DNA of 64,000 nt from Denitrovibrio acetiphilus DSM 12809 (GCF_000025725.1 NC_013943.1:1488001-1552000); one strand, 5' to 3'; positions 17,275 to 26,765 are shown, counted from the first letter of the stretch. Notes: generated by a model not told the origin, from the letters alone. Translations and numbers: made by a program.

Positions 17275-19953
17275 TTAACTGCTTGAAGAAGCACTGGTAA
17301 AACTGTTGGCACTTGCCTGAGCATCAGATATAGCCTGTTCCATTGCAGTAAACTGTGCCCAGTATCTCTCCAGCTGGCTCTCAACTCTTTCTTCCTGAGT
17401 TTCAATTCTGCTTTCCAGTCGTGACATTTCAGAATAGATCGTGCCGCTCGTTCCCAGCTTAGCACCTATCATCCCCGTATCACTAGTATAACGTTCATCT
17501 ATCATTTTGGAAAGATATCTTGACCACCCAATCTCATTGTTATAATTTGCGTCGGTTTCGTCTAAGTCTGACGACTGAGCAAAAAATGTATAAACCTCAT
17601 CAGGCTTGTCAGTCAGGGCAGTCAGAAAATCTGCATTCTCTTTCAATGCTTCAACTATCTCGTCATGATCAGTGGACATTGATACAAGATAGCCTTTTGT
17701 TTGTTCAGTAATATCATCACCAGCAACCTCTATCCCAATATCCGACATATCATTTATGGAACCGGAAACGCCTGTACGTACTGAAAAAAACATACTACGA
17801 AGCGTGTTGTCCATATTCTTAAGCTCTGAACTTCTCCTTATGATATCATACTTGTTATATTTTTCATAGTTTTCCATATATTCAGAAATATCATCATCAG
17901 TCATGCTCTCTTTGTCAGTATCGGTAAGGTATCCCATATAATCATCTTTATCATCAGAATCATATGACGGAATATCAAGCATTTGCATAACTTCATTGTA
18001 GTGAGCAATAAAGGTCGCAAACGCATCCACAGCCTTATCAGTATCGACACTGACGTCAATAGTAGTTGGAGTTGCACTTGCGCTATTCAATGTAAAGGTC
18101 ACGCCATTAAGGATATCACTTACAGTATTAGATTCTCTGACATATGTTTGCCCATCAACCGTAAGAATAGCTTTCTGACCAGTTGTTCCGATACTTTTCG
18201 AAACAATAGGATTATCTGTCAGGTTGAAAGCTTTAAGTAAATTGCTTGAATCATTCGGTCCGCCGACCTCAATAGGCTCTATCCCGTCAGAACGAAGAGT
18301 AACCTTATCGGAAGTGGTGTCATAAGCCATTGTAACACCGGCACCGGAGTTATTCACTTTTTCAATCACATCCTGAATGGTATCTGTGCCTGCATCTACA
18401 TATATAGATACGCCATTTATGGTAAAAGTCCCGGAAGTTGGTAGAACAGTTAGACCCGCATTCAGTAAATCAGAGCTGGTACTTATACTGCCTGAAGTTG
18501 TTCCCTGGGTAAATGTTCTGTCCGATGAACCCGACAGATTCATAACACTGAGAAGATTACTGGTATCGCCATATGCTCCGAGACTTACAGAGCTGCTGCC
18601 TGTTGTGTTTGAACGAATATTAAACGTATCTGTTACACTGTCATAACTTGCTGTAACACCTGCTCCCGAGCCGTTTATTTTACCAAGCAAATCATTTACC
18701 GACAGCTTAGAATAATCTTCAATTTCAATTTTAACATCGTTAATAGTAAAATAACCGTTAGCACTGTCACTGATAGTTTTTGTAAACCCTGCGTTTTCAA
18801 GCCCTGAAGTGCTGACATCGAGCCCCGCCCCTCCTGACACCTGTGAGCTGGTATAGGAAGTATATGTCGCCGAGCCTACTTTAAGGGTGCTGTCTTGAGC
18901 GATAGTAAAAGACCCTTCAGTCAGAGTTCCGGAAAGAGTAAAAGTTGCTCCTGCAACTACCCCTGAAACAGCGCTAAAAACTTCATCCTGTAAGTTCTCA
19001 AGTGTATCTGCAATATGATATTTTGTTAATGTGCCCGTTGTACTTGTAGTCGGTGTATATGATTCAGCGAAACCGAGTTCATCCCGGAGAGTTCCGGCAT
19101 CAGTCCCGAACACAGAAATATTATAATCATCAACGGTTGTTTCGTACATTGCCATGTTCCATGTATCAGCGTCAGAGTCGTATTGAGCTCTCACAGCAAG
19201 ATACTGAACTGCATTTGTCCCCATAGAATCGTTCATACCCTCGTTAAGGTAGAACTCAAGTCTTGCTGCAACATCGTTAATGCTTTCAGCTTGATCAATA
19301 TCGACATCAGTGCTGCCGAATGTTTCATTTATAGTCAGCGTCTGGGCGTTACCATCGCTATCTGTATAACCGATAGTAAAATCTCCGTCGAAATCTGTGA
19401 GCAGCCTGCCATAATTGTCTACACTGCCGCTGTCTATTGTTGCACCGGAAGATTTTGCCACCCTGCCCAAACCATCCAGAGTCATCTCTGTAGTTGCCAG
19501 ATAATCCGTTCCGTCGGCCTGTATTGTTGTTTTGCTTACACCCTGCAAATAATCAGCAGAGAGTCCCTTTACCCCGGTAACATTCGCTCCGGTCTTAGAA
19601 AGGGCAAACCGTGTATAGGCACTTGTGGCGGTTGAGTTATTCGCGAGCTGGTCAACCTGGAGAGTATGGGTTCCAACAGCAGCGTCAGTGGTTGCTGTCG
19701 CTGTTGCTACACCTTCATTGGTAGAGGTTGTTGTTTTGGTTTTAAAAGTTGACTCAAGGCGCAAAGTGAGTAAATCCGATGTGAGATTTCCAAGCATATT
19801 ATCCACATTTTCATAAACTTCCTCTTCCAGCCCTTTGTAGCTCAGTTCGCCGTAAAGCTTATCTACCGGCACCTGTGCCTGCTGCATAAGCTGCTCGACG
19901 AGAGCGTTAGTATCCATACCGGAGACTATCCCCCCAACCTGTATACCAGCCAT
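17275..19953 (-). CDS. fliD: flagellar filament capping protein FliD
   Basis: 892 residues from the ATG at 19953 (AGGAGGG before it), nearly twice the length of E. coli FliD. The N-terminal IQVGGIVSGMDTNALVEQLM and C-terminal coiled coil (SRIETQEERVESQLERYW) form the conserved polymerisation core. The large middle holds at least two flagellin-hook IN-type repeats (around residues 400-485 and 510-590, each with FTING/FTIND and NSGAGV/GSGAGV). The cap folds flagellin at the filament tip; the enlarged middle is surface exposed and lineage-specific. Confidence 0.93.
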   Translation of the reverse strand: MAGIQVGGIVSGMDTNALVEQLMQQAQVPVDKLYGELSYKGLEEEVYENVDNMLGNLTSDLLTLRLESTFKTKTTTSTNEGVATATATTDAAVGTHTLQVDQLANNSTATSAYTRFALSKTGANVTGVKGLSADYLQGVSKTTIQADGTDYLATTEMTLDGLGRVAKSSGATIDSGSVDNYGRLLTDFDGDFTIGYTDSDGNAQTLTINETFGSTDVDIDQAESINDVAARLEFYLNEGMNDSMGTNAVQYLAVRAQYDSDADTWNMAMYETTVDDYNISVFGTDAGTLRDELGFAESYTPTTSTTGTLTKYHIADTLENLQDEVFSAVSGVVAGATFTLSGTLTEGSFTIAQDSTLKVGSATYTSYTSSQVSGGAGLDVSTSGLENAGFTKTISDSANGYFTINDVKIEIEDYSKLSVNDLLGKINGSGAGVTASYDSVTDTFNIRSNTTGSSSVSLGAYGDTSNLLSVMNLSGSSDRTFTQGTTSGSISTSSDLLNAGLTVLPTSGTFTINGVSIYVDAGTDTIQDVIEKVNNSGAGVTMAYDTTSDKVTLRSDGIEPIEVGGPNDSSNLLKAFNLTDNPIVSKSIGTTGQKAILTVDGQTYVRESNTVSDILNGVTFTLNSASATPTTIDVSVDTDKAVDAFATFIAHYNEVMQMLDIPSYDSDDKDDYMGYLTDTDKESMTDDDISEYMENYEKYNKYDIIRRSSELKNMDNTLRSMFFSVRTGVSGSINDMSDIGIEVAGDDITEQTKGYLVSMSTDHDEIVEALKENADFLTALTDKPDEVYTFFAQSSDLDETDANYNNEIGWSRYLSKMIDERYTSDTGMIGAKLGTSGTIYSEMSRLESRIETQEERVESQLERYWAQFTAMEQAISDAQASANSFTSASSSS

Positions 19954-20050
19954 CTTCAACCCTCCTATAGTTCTCATCATATCGACTATTTATAAGCTTT
20001 CATGAGAAAAAAATTGCCACAATGTCGAAAATGTACTACAACCAAAAACT

Positions 20051-20665
20051 ATGAAAAAAATACTTGTTTACGACTGCGACGGTGTCCTTTTTAACAGCAC
20101 AAAAGCCATTATTGGCTATTATAACCATGTATTCGACAAGTTCGGTCTGGAGCGCATCGACTGGACAGTTGAATCCAGCATGCGCCTTGCTATGATGAGC
20201 ACAAGCAGGGAAATTATCCGAGCTTTTGCCAGCAGCGAACAGATTTCTGATGAGATGCTTACATTTGCGGCAAATACTAATTTCAGGGATTTTATCCCGC
20301 TTATGGAACCTTCGCCTCAAATATACGACACTCTTGAAAAACTTCAGACCGAGGGTCACACTGTCACAGTATGCACAAACAGAGGTATTTCCACGCAATA
20401 TCTTTTCGATCATTTCGATATGGGAAATTTTTTCGCATATACTGTTACTGCCAATGATGTAGCAAAACCAAAGCCAGATCCTGAAGGATTATATAAAATT
20501 ATAGAAAAATACCAGACAGCGAAAGAGAACCTGCTTTTCGTCGGTGATTCATTCACAGATTATTATGCTGCAAAGGCAGCGGATGTTGATTTTTTAGCAT
20601 ACGGAGGCGAGCTGGAAGAAAGCCGTATACTAAAAAATCATATGGAAATATTTGATTACCTGTAG
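20051..20665 (+). CDS. HAD-family phosphatase, phosphoglycolate phosphatase-like
   Basis: 204 residues. HAD motifs: I YDCDGVLFNS (nucleophile Asp), II CTNRG, III KPKPDPEG, IV VGDSFTDYYAA; a helical cap lies between I and II. Cytoplasmic small-molecule phosphatase; substrate cannot be told. No clear ribosome site precedes the ATG. Its 3' end meets the convergent PHP gene with a 2-bp gap. Confidence 0.85.
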   Translation: MKKILVYDCDGVLFNSTKAIIGYYNHVFDKFGLERIDWTVESSMRLAMMSTSREIIRAFASSEQISDEMLTFAANTNFRDFIPLMEPSPQIYDTLEKLQTEGHTVTVCTNRGISTQYLFDHFDMGNFFAYTVTANDVAKPKPDPEGLYKIIEKYQTAKENLLFVGDSFTDYYAAKAADVDFLAYGGELEESRILKNHMEIFDYL

Positions 20666-20667
20666 GC

Positions 20668-21498
20668 TTATCTAACAGCAGACTCAAGCTGTTTATAAAT
20701 ACTGTAGGGAATATTTAAATCACCCTTCCCTGTTCCAAGCCCGACACTAAGTTTATTGTCTCCGTGGAAGTCACTCCCTCCGGAAATAAGCATACCGTGC
20801 TCTTTTGCGATATCGTAAAACATTTCGTACTTGTCGGCAGGGGTGTCAGAGCACCAAACTTCGTGACCATCAAGCCCCATACCTTTGAGATATTTTAGAA
20901 AAGGGGAAAAATATTTCTCATCCACCCCTAAAGTCATAGGATGAGCAAGAATGGCTATACCTCCAGCTTCATGTATAACATCTATCGCCTCAGAAAACTC
21001 AAGCCTGTCCTTAGGCAGATACAAGCTGCCGTCTTTGCCCAGATATTTATCAAAAGCTTCATTCATGCTGCCCGCAAAACCTTGCGCAACAAGAAACTGA
21101 GCGATATGAGGTCTTCCCAGCTCTCCATCTTTTTCAGGACTGATATCATCCTCGGTAACCTTGCCCCCTATGAGCCCGCTTACCAGCTCCATAAGGCGGT
21201 CATTTCTTCTCCGTCGTGCATCCTTAAGCTTTTGCAGTGTTTTTAATAAAGCGATATTTTTATGGTCAACAAACAACCCGACAAGATGAAATGTTCCAGG
21301 ATCGTAAACCACACTGATCTCTACCCCTGTGACACGTTTAACAGAAGAATCAATAGAAAGGAAGCTCTCCAGACCGTCAACAGTATCATGATCGGTAAGA
21401 GCCAACACTTCAACTCCTCGCTTTTCAGCATAGCTGACCAGCTTTTCCGGATGCATTGTGCCGTCTGAAAAGGTTGAATGGGTATGTAAATCTATCAT
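20668..21498 (-). CDS. PHP-domain phosphoesterase
   Basis: 276 residues. Metal-binding PHP motifs: DLHTHSTFSDGTM, LALTDHDTVDGL, ILAHP and GSDFHG. The size and insertion match the RNase AM / 3',5'-nucleoside bisphosphate phosphatase group (YciV/TrpH-like), a cytoplasmic nuclease or phosphatase. Its ATG abuts the stop codon of a truncated STAS-like gene, so it was the second gene of an operon cut by the IS4 element. Confidence 0.85.
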   Translation of the reverse strand: MIDLHTHSTFSDGTMHPEKLVSYAEKRGVEVLALTDHDTVDGLESFLSIDSSVKRVTGVEISVVYDPGTFHLVGLFVDHKNIALLKTLQKLKDARRRRNDRLMELVSGLIGGKVTEDDISPEKDGELGRPHIAQFLVAQGFAGSMNEAFDKYLGKDGSLYLPKDRLEFSEAIDVIHEAGGIAILAHPMTLGVDEKYFSPFLKYLKGMGLDGHEVWCSDTPADKYEMFYDIAKEHGMLISGGSDFHGDNKLSVGLGTGKGDLNIPYSIYKQLESAVR

Positions 21499-21593
21499 TT
21501 AACCCTTCTGCACATTAAAAATATCAACAAGAGCAAGGTTATCCATCATGGCATAAAGCTTATGATTTTTTGCTATTATAGTTAACTTAATAT
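21499..21593 (-). pseudogene. C-terminal remnant of a STAS-like protein
   Basis: The minus strand is open from the IS4 edge to a TAA at 21499-21501: about 31 residues beginning IKLTIIAKNHKLYAMM and ending ALVDIFNVQKG. The spacing of hydrophobic residues and the LVDIF ending resemble the last helix of STAS/anti-anti-sigma domains. The N-terminal part is not on the other side of the IS nor beside the second IS4 copy. Confidence 0.45.
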
Positions 21594-23119
21594 CTCAAGT
21601 TTCGCATCTTGATATAGTGCGATAACTTGTTGTTATAGCTAGGATAACAATAGAAAAAGTCTCCCATAAATGGTATATTGATTTTCAAAGAACAATTACA
21701 TCAAGGAGACTTTTTCTATGCTTGAGAATAAATCATGGCAGTCTGAAATACAAGCGGCATTATGGAAAGAATTTGAGATACTCCGAGTGATGAAGGCTTT
21801 GCAGCTTCGTACAATTGCCTATAGGTGCGGTATTTCAAAGAATCAGGGCGTTGAGCCATTTTCGATTCTTGTGGCTTTAGTTTTTCTGACTTTTCTCGGC
21901 AAAAGCGTTCATCATTTTGTTTCCCATTGCCGGAACAGTCTATTTGATTTAGGCGGTAAAGATGTTTTTTATCGTTTAAGTACACGTACAAGTATCAATT
22001 GGCGGCGTTTTATGATGGATATATCGCTTAATGTGATCAGATATTTCAAATCATTCAGCAGCTGGCAGCAGCGTGTTCTTGTAATTGATGACACAGTAAT
22101 TCAGAAAGCCGGCAAAAAGATAGAAGAAGTATCATGGGTGTTTGACCATAGCAAAGGTAAAAGCGTGAAAGGCTTCAGTGCTGTTGTGCTTGGCTGGAGT
22201 GATCGTGCGTCATTTGTCCCTGTAGATTTTGCTTTGCAGCGAAGCAGCAGAAAAGTATTCAAACAATCGACAGAAATTGAAATGGATAAGCGGATGCTGG
22301 CGTGGCATCGTCGACAGGAAGCAGTAAAAGACAAACCAACACTGGTAAAGGAAATGCTTAAACGGGCGAAACAGAAGGGTCTGGATGCTGGGGCTGTTCT
22401 GTTTGACAGCTGGTACTGTATGCCGAGGCTGGTGTCGTCAATTTATAATGAGATAGGCTATGACGTGATTGCCATGCTTAAAACTACACCGACATTGACT
22501 GTTGCTGTAAATGGCAAGGTATACTCAACCAAACGCTTATGGGAATGTGTTGTTCCAGATTTGATTAAGGCAACAGTAACAATTGGCAAAGATCGGGTGT
22601 CTGTATCTTCCATCAATGCTTTTTTCGGTTCAACTCTGGTTAAGCTGGTCTTCTGTCAGCCATCTGAGAAAAGTAAATCAAAGAAGCCTATTATTCTACT
22701 GTCTACGGATACATCTTTGACATCGGCAAAAATAATTGAAACCTATGGTCAGCGTTGGGCAGTAGAAGTGTTGTTTAAAGATGCCAAGAGCAAGCTTTTC
22801 TTTGGGAAAAATCAATCCAGAACCTTTGAGGCTACTATTTGCTTCCTAACACTATCGCTCGTTAGGTTTATCATCCTGAGCTATATGGAACGGATAAATG
22901 GTGATTTCCGTCACAAAGGCAGTCTGTATGAGGGTCTGCGTTATGAGGTCGAAGAACTGAATATTCTGGCGTTTATGGAAAAATTCATAAACCGATTATT
23001 ATCAATAATTGATGGAGCAAAGGAAACATTTACAGTTTTTATGAATAAATTGGCTGGAATACAGGAAATGGTAAGGCTTTCAATACAGAATCTGATGTTT
23101 CAAAGGTGCGAAACTTGAG
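21594..23119 (+). mobile_element. IS4-family insertion sequence, copy 1
   Basis: 1,526 bp bounded by imperfect inverted repeats CTCAAGTTTCGCA... (21594) and ...TGCGAAACTTGAG (23119). One transposase gene fills it. The same element, same length, lies inverted at 61,410-62,935. I could not find a convincing target duplication, and the left and right flanks belong to different genes. Confidence 0.9.
21718..23118 (+). CDS. IS4-family transposase, copy 1
   Basis: 466 residues. DDE catalytic fold: VLVIDDTVIQKAGKK (first Asp), LFDSWYCM (second Asp), and the IS4 signature YGQRWAVEVLFKDAKSKL (Y-x2-R-x3-E-x6-K, with the catalytic Glu). AAGGAG lies 9 nt upstream. The stop codon is inside the right inverted repeat. 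Copy 2 differs by scattered substitutions, so the copies are not a very recent duplication. Confidence 0.93.
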   Translation: MLENKSWQSEIQAALWKEFEILRVMKALQLRTIAYRCGISKNQGVEPFSILVALVFLTFLGKSVHHFVSHCRNSLFDLGGKDVFYRLSTRTSINWRRFMMDISLNVIRYFKSFSSWQQRVLVIDDTVIQKAGKKIEEVSWVFDHSKGKSVKGFSAVVLGWSDRASFVPVDFALQRSSRKVFKQSTEIEMDKRMLAWHRRQEAVKDKPTLVKEMLKRAKQKGLDAGAVLFDSWYCMPRLVSSIYNEIGYDVIAMLKTTPTLTVAVNGKVYSTKRLWECVVPDLIKATVTIGKDRVSVSSINAFFGSTLVKLVFCQPSEKSKSKKPIILLSTDTSLTSAKIIETYGQRWAVEVLFKDAKSKLFFGKNQSRTFEATICFLTLSLVRFIILSYMERINGDFRHKGSLYEGLRYEVEELNILAFMEKFINRLLSIIDGAKETFTVFMNKLAGIQEMVRLSIQNLMFQRCET

Positions 23120-23346
23120 TTATAATTTATAACTCAGAAGTCTCTACAAAACTAAGGGTAATTCAAGGTCTTAAAAAAGCGGAAAGAATTATCAACTCAG
23201 ACTGTGAAATAAAAGAAGGGCTTCTCTCCCTTCTGAGCATATCGTGGGAGACTTACCAGATTCTGGAGTCCCTGGACAGCGGTGATACTTACCCCGCATT
23301 TAAAGGGAATATAAGAAGGTATATCTTTACGGTGAGGGATTTCTAA
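23120..23346 (+). pseudogene. truncated hypothetical gene, C-terminal part
   Basis: Open from the IS4 edge to a TAA at 23344-23346, about 74 residues, ending TYPAFKGNIRRYIFTVRDF. The helical, mixed-charge sequence (LKKAERIINSDCEIKEGL) looks like real protein rather than chance. No start codon with ribosome site lies in it, so the IS4 event removed its 5' end. I do not recognise the family. Confidence 0.45.
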
Positions 23347-23381
23347 GCCTTTACTGAGTGGTATAATCCGGAACCGGTTTT

Positions 23382-23600
23382 TCACTTGGTATCTGAACCC
23401 ATATCCTGAAAGAATTTCAGAATTAAAGGGAATAAAAGGCAGGTTCCCAGAATATAGGCAGACCCGCTTTTTACCCCTTTCTCGTTCAAAATTCTAACTG
23501 AGTCCATAATATAATGTGAGGGGTCCTGAAGCTTTACTTTAGCCTTGGCCACCCTCAGATTTACCCTTTTTTCAGTTTTAAGTCTTCGGCTGGTTAACAT
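23382..23600 (-). CDS. small hypothetical protein with one membrane segment
   Basis: 72 residues. A basic N-terminal half (RRLKTEKRVNLRVAKAKVK) and a hydrophobic segment (AYILGTCLLFPLILKFF) near the C-terminus. AGGA lies 6 nt before the ATG, supporting translation. It follows the remnant of a holin-like membrane protein on the same strand. Paired small membrane genes like this resemble the YqjE/YqjK type arrangement, which is inference. Confidence 0.55.
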   Translation of the reverse strand: MLTSRRLKTEKRVNLRVAKAKVKLQDPSHYIMDSVRILNEKGVKSGSAYILGTCLLFPLILKFFQDMGSDTK

Positions 23601-23608
23601 ATAAGGTC

Positions 23609-23795
23609 CTAATAACGTCCGCTGCCCGCTTTTTTAGCGGCCAGAACGGAGACAACAGCAGTAACAGCAAAAGCTATCAATGCTGTTATAAAGTATGACG
23701 CTATCTTTCCAGCGTAAAGCTCAAGAAGCATCTGCGCCCCGATCAGTGCAAATATGAAACCTACAATAGTCATCAAAGATGCCAGCAGAACAAGG
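23609..23795 (-). pseudogene. truncated membrane protein, phage-holin-family-like
   Basis: About 62 residues open from the IS3-A edge to TAG at 23609-23611. Two hydrophobic segments (LMTIVGFIFALIGAQMLL and ITALIAFAVTAVVSVLAA) end in KKAGSGRY. The layout is like YqjE/holin superfamily III proteins. Its N-terminus was removed where IS3-A copy 1 lies; the lost part is not visible elsewhere in the window. Confidence 0.5.
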
Positions 23796-23865
23796 TGTAA
23801 GCATCCCTAAAAATTTTACAGTTTAAAATTAGAGTTTTCCTGTAGATTAATAACAGGAGGACTTA

Positions 23866-24132
23866 ATGAAACGCAGTCGATTTTCAGAAACTCAGATCGT
23901 AAAAATACTCAAAGAAGCCGAGTCCGGCAGACAGGTTAAAGACATTTGTCGAGAGCACGGCATCAGTGACGCCACCTATTACAACTGGAAGTCCAAATAC
24001 GGAGGCATGGAAGCCTCAGACATCAAGAGATTAAAAGAGCTAGAAGAGGAGAATCGCAAACTGAAGCAGATGTTTGCTGATCTTAGCCTAGAGAATACAG
24101 CCCTGAAGGATATTCTCTCAAAAAAGCTTTAA
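23866..24132 (+). CDS. IS3-A OrfA, copy 1
   Basis: 88 residues. Helix-turn-helix N-terminus (KRSRFSETQIVKILKEAESG, GISDATYYNWKSKYGGM) and a leucine zipper (LKELEEENRKLKQMFADL), as in IS407-group OrfA. Near its 3' end the heptamer A AAA AAG (24120-24126) is a classic -1 slippery site; after slippage the frame runs open into OrfB, giving the OrfAB transposase. Confidence 0.93.
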   Translation: MKRSRFSETQIVKILKEAESGRQVKDICREHGISDATYYNWKSKYGGMEASDIKRLKELEEENRKLKQMFADLSLENTALKDILSKKL

Positions 24133-24182
24133 AGCCGTCGGAGAAGCGTAGTTTAGCAGACTACTGTAGAGCAATATACGGC

Positions 24183-24965
24183 ATGAGCGTCAGTCATGCT
24201 TGCCGTACAGTCAGCATAAGCCGTCCGGTTTATTACTATCAGCCGGATGTAGACAGAGATAATCATGTTATCGCTGTTTTGCTTGAACTATGTGAGAAAT
24301 ATCCGGGATATGGCTTCGGAAAGCTGTTTGCCATTATCCGTCGGCTTGGACATAAATGGAATCATAAGAGAGTTCATAGGGTTTATTGCCTTTTGAAGCT
24401 CAACATGCGCCGTAAGGCCAAGAGAAGGCTTCCAAGTAGAAATCCTCTGCCTATCAGTGTGCCTGAATCCATCAACCAGTGCTGGTCTATAGATTTCATG
24501 AGCGACAGCTTATACTGCGGGAGGAAATACAGGACATTTAATGTCGTTGATGACTTTAATCGGGAAGCTCTTGCCATTGAGGTTGACCTTAATCTTCCGG
24601 CAGCAAGAGTTATCAGGGTGCTTGACAGGATAGCTTCTTGGAGAGGTTATCCGGCTAAACTCAGAATGGACAACGGTCCTGAGTTCATATCAGTAAAACT
24701 GGCTGACTGGGCGGAGTATCATGATGTTGAGCTTGAGTTCATACAGCCAGGCAAGCCGTTTCAGAATTCATATGTGGAAAGGTTTAATCGTACATTCAGG
24801 AACGAGGTATTGGACAGGCATTTGTTTTTCTCTTTAAGCGAAGTTCGGGAAGAAGCTGATCGATGGATGGTTGAATACAATACAGAAAGACCGCATGATT
24901 CTCTGGGAAAAATGACTCCAGAGGAGTATGCTGAAAGAGCGGAAAACTCTAAATATCTGCTGTAA
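24183..24965 (+). CDS. IS3-A OrfB integrase-core transposase, copy 1
   Basis: 260 residues from the first ATG, but the frame is open back to the slippery site at 24120, so the functional product is probably the OrfAB fusion. DDE motif: CWSIDFMSDSL, LRMDNGPEF and the Glu of SYVERFNRTFRNEVLD. Identical in protein sequence to copy 2. Confidence 0.93.
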   Translation: MSVSHACRTVSISRPVYYYQPDVDRDNHVIAVLLELCEKYPGYGFGKLFAIIRRLGHKWNHKRVHRVYCLLKLNMRRKAKRRLPSRNPLPISVPESINQCWSIDFMSDSLYCGRKYRTFNVVDDFNREALAIEVDLNLPAARVIRVLDRIASWRGYPAKLRMDNGPEFISVKLADWAEYHDVELEFIQPGKPFQNSYVERFNRTFRNEVLDRHLFFSLSEVREEADRWMVEYNTERPHDSLGKMTPEEYAERAENSKYLL

Positions 24966-24984
24966 GAAAAGAGGGACGCTTACA

Positions 24985-26649
24985 AGTTTGACAGAATTAT
25001 AGCTTTTACCACGCTTGATATCTCAAAATATTATGCTGTTAAAATGTGGGTGATTAAAGACAAGATTAGTATTCTTGGTAAAAAGATGCCTATATTTATT
25101 ATAGTCAACTGGGAAGTTGCAATCCGCCCAGTTGAGATAGAACGATTTTCAAATATCTTTGGAGCCAGGCTTGCTTCATATGCTGGATCAGCAGAAGCAC
25201 GTGGTTTAATGAAATATTTAACCAAGACTGGCTTTAATCTAGTTGAACTTCTGTCTTTTGACGATGCTCATTACCAAAGAATACGCTCCAGAATACTTAC
25301 ACTGTCAAATGCTAAAGTAAGTCACTTGTTTGATATATTCGATCTTTGTCGTGAAATTATTATTAATAATCGAAATGGCTGCAATATTCTCAGGTACGTA
25401 CTTTATCATATGAACAACAAAATCATTGCTAATCAAATTGATGATGAAAACAGACGGTTATCTGGGTTGAAACTCGCTTATGGGTGCATACCTTTTGAAC
25501 AAATGCCTTTTTGCACGTCGCTATTGCATCATAACCCTCGATTAAATGATTTATTTGATTGTATCGACTCTACGAACAGAATGCATGAGGTACTTGCCCG
25601 TTATGTGCTTGTGAATGCAGAGACACATGGACAGTTATATACACCTGAAAAAGACCTTGAGCGATTTGGCGAAATAAACCAGCTTGTTAGTACTTTCAAT
25701 GGGAGACTTTACCATAACCCACGTCACCAAGCACGTAAACTAGAAGAGCGCAATAAGCACTATTTTATAGTAGGTTATGAACATGATACCGTTAAGATAA
25801 TCGAGCAACTCATTGAATTATCAAATAGGGGGCTAAAAAACTATACCAGTTCTGTTGACAGCTGGTTAGCATCAGCAATTCATCCAGTGGATTGTGACGA
25901 AAAGAAAGTTGCATTGAGACAAATGTTTCAAGACTCATCAGTAGCATTAATTTATGGCTCTGCAGGCACGGGAAAATCTACCTTAATAAACCATATCTCT
26001 AACTTTTTCATAAATCAAAGTAAGCTGTATTTGGCCAATACTAATCCTGCTGTAGACAATATGAAACGTAGAGTTAACCTACAAAACGATGACACTGATT
26101 TTATGACAATCGCAAAGTTTTTAAACAGGAGTGGCGTTCGCACAAAATACGATATCATGGTCATAGATGAATGTAGTACAGTAAATAACACGGATATGAA
26201 AAACCTTTTGAGTAAAGCAAAATTTGAGTTGCTTATTTTAGTAGGAGACACCTACCAAATAGAAGCAATAAGGTTTGGTAACTGGTTTAACGCAGCAAAG
26301 GGTTTTGTACCTCCAACCTCAGTTTGTGAACTCGTAAAACCATATAGAAGCCACAATCAAGAATTACAAACTTTATGGGATAGAGTGCGTAGTATGGATG
26401 ACTGCATAAAAGAATCAATTGTCAGAAATCAATACTCATCGACACTTAACGCTTCGGTGTTTGAACCAATTGAACAAGATGAAATAATTCTATGCCTTAA
26501 TTATGATGGTCTTTATGGAATTAATAACATTAATCGATTTTTACAAGAAGCGAACCCTCAACAAGCTTTTACTTGGGGACTTCACACATACAAAGTCGGA
26601 GACCCAATATTATTCAATGAATCCGACCGTTTTTCACCAGTGATTTATA
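24985..26649 (+). pseudogene. SF1 DNA helicase, middle and C-terminal fragment
   Basis: Open from the IS3-A edge to the edge of the RM transposon; the longest ATG-started part begins at 25044. Walker A GSAGTGKSTLINH, Walker B IMVIDECSTV, and a RecD/UvrD-like LVGDTYQIEAIRFGNWF place it in superfamily 1. The N-terminal 205 codons are at 51,750-52,366 on the other strand. Joining the two after removing one AGTT copy keeps frame (...ATEKASKF then DRIIAFTTLDIS). The 3' end is also lost: after GDPILFNESDRFSPVIY the frame enters the transposon repeat and stops at 26672. Confidence 0.88.
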
Positions 26650-26675
26650 GGCTATTTGCATTTGAGGGTTGAATT
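26650..26675 (+). repeat. left terminal inverted repeat of the RM transposon
   Basis: Begins GGCTATTTGCATTTGAGG and matches the right end (reverse complement) at 25 of 26 positions. It cuts the helicase reading frame exactly at its first bases. A looser internal copy (TGCATATTGGGGTTGATTT) lies at 26713-26731. Confidence 0.8.
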
Positions 26676-26725
26676 GAATTATTACAAGCAAATAATATAG
26701 ATAATTCTTCTGTGCATATTGGGGT

Positions 26726-26765
26726 TGATTTTGTTCCACATATTGTATAGTCTGTACTATGCAAT
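26726..26765 (+). promoter_or_regulatory. promoter/operator region of the hsd operon
   Basis: A hyphenated palindrome ATTGTATAGT-CTGT-ACTATGCAAT (26742-26765, 9 of 10 pairs) lies just before hsdM. TTGTTC (26731-26736) and TACTAT (26755-26760) with 18 bp between could be the promoter, so a regulator bound to the palindrome would block the -10. No controller gene is visible in the operon. Confidence 0.5.

Larger units (their letters stand above)
23796..24984 (+). mobile_element. IS3-family element (IS407-like group), IS3-A copy 1
   Basis: 1,189 bp from TGTAAGCATCCCT to AGGGACGCTTACA, the TG...CA ends usual for IS3. Two overlapping frames encode OrfA and OrfB. The identical element lies inverted at 50,561-51,749. 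The bases beside it (left ...AAGG, right AGTT...) do not match each other; the right flank instead matches the right flank of copy 2, evidence for an inversion. Confidence 0.95.

Noticed and set aside
21584-23130. Target-site duplication for IS4 copy 1
   Set aside because: TTAATAT on the left and TTATAAT on the right are AT-rich and only loosely alike; not convincing.
23197-23385. Minus-strand ORF of 62 residues
   Set aside because: The opposite strand in the same stretch reads as a more protein-like helical sequence, and the minus ORF has no ribosome site.
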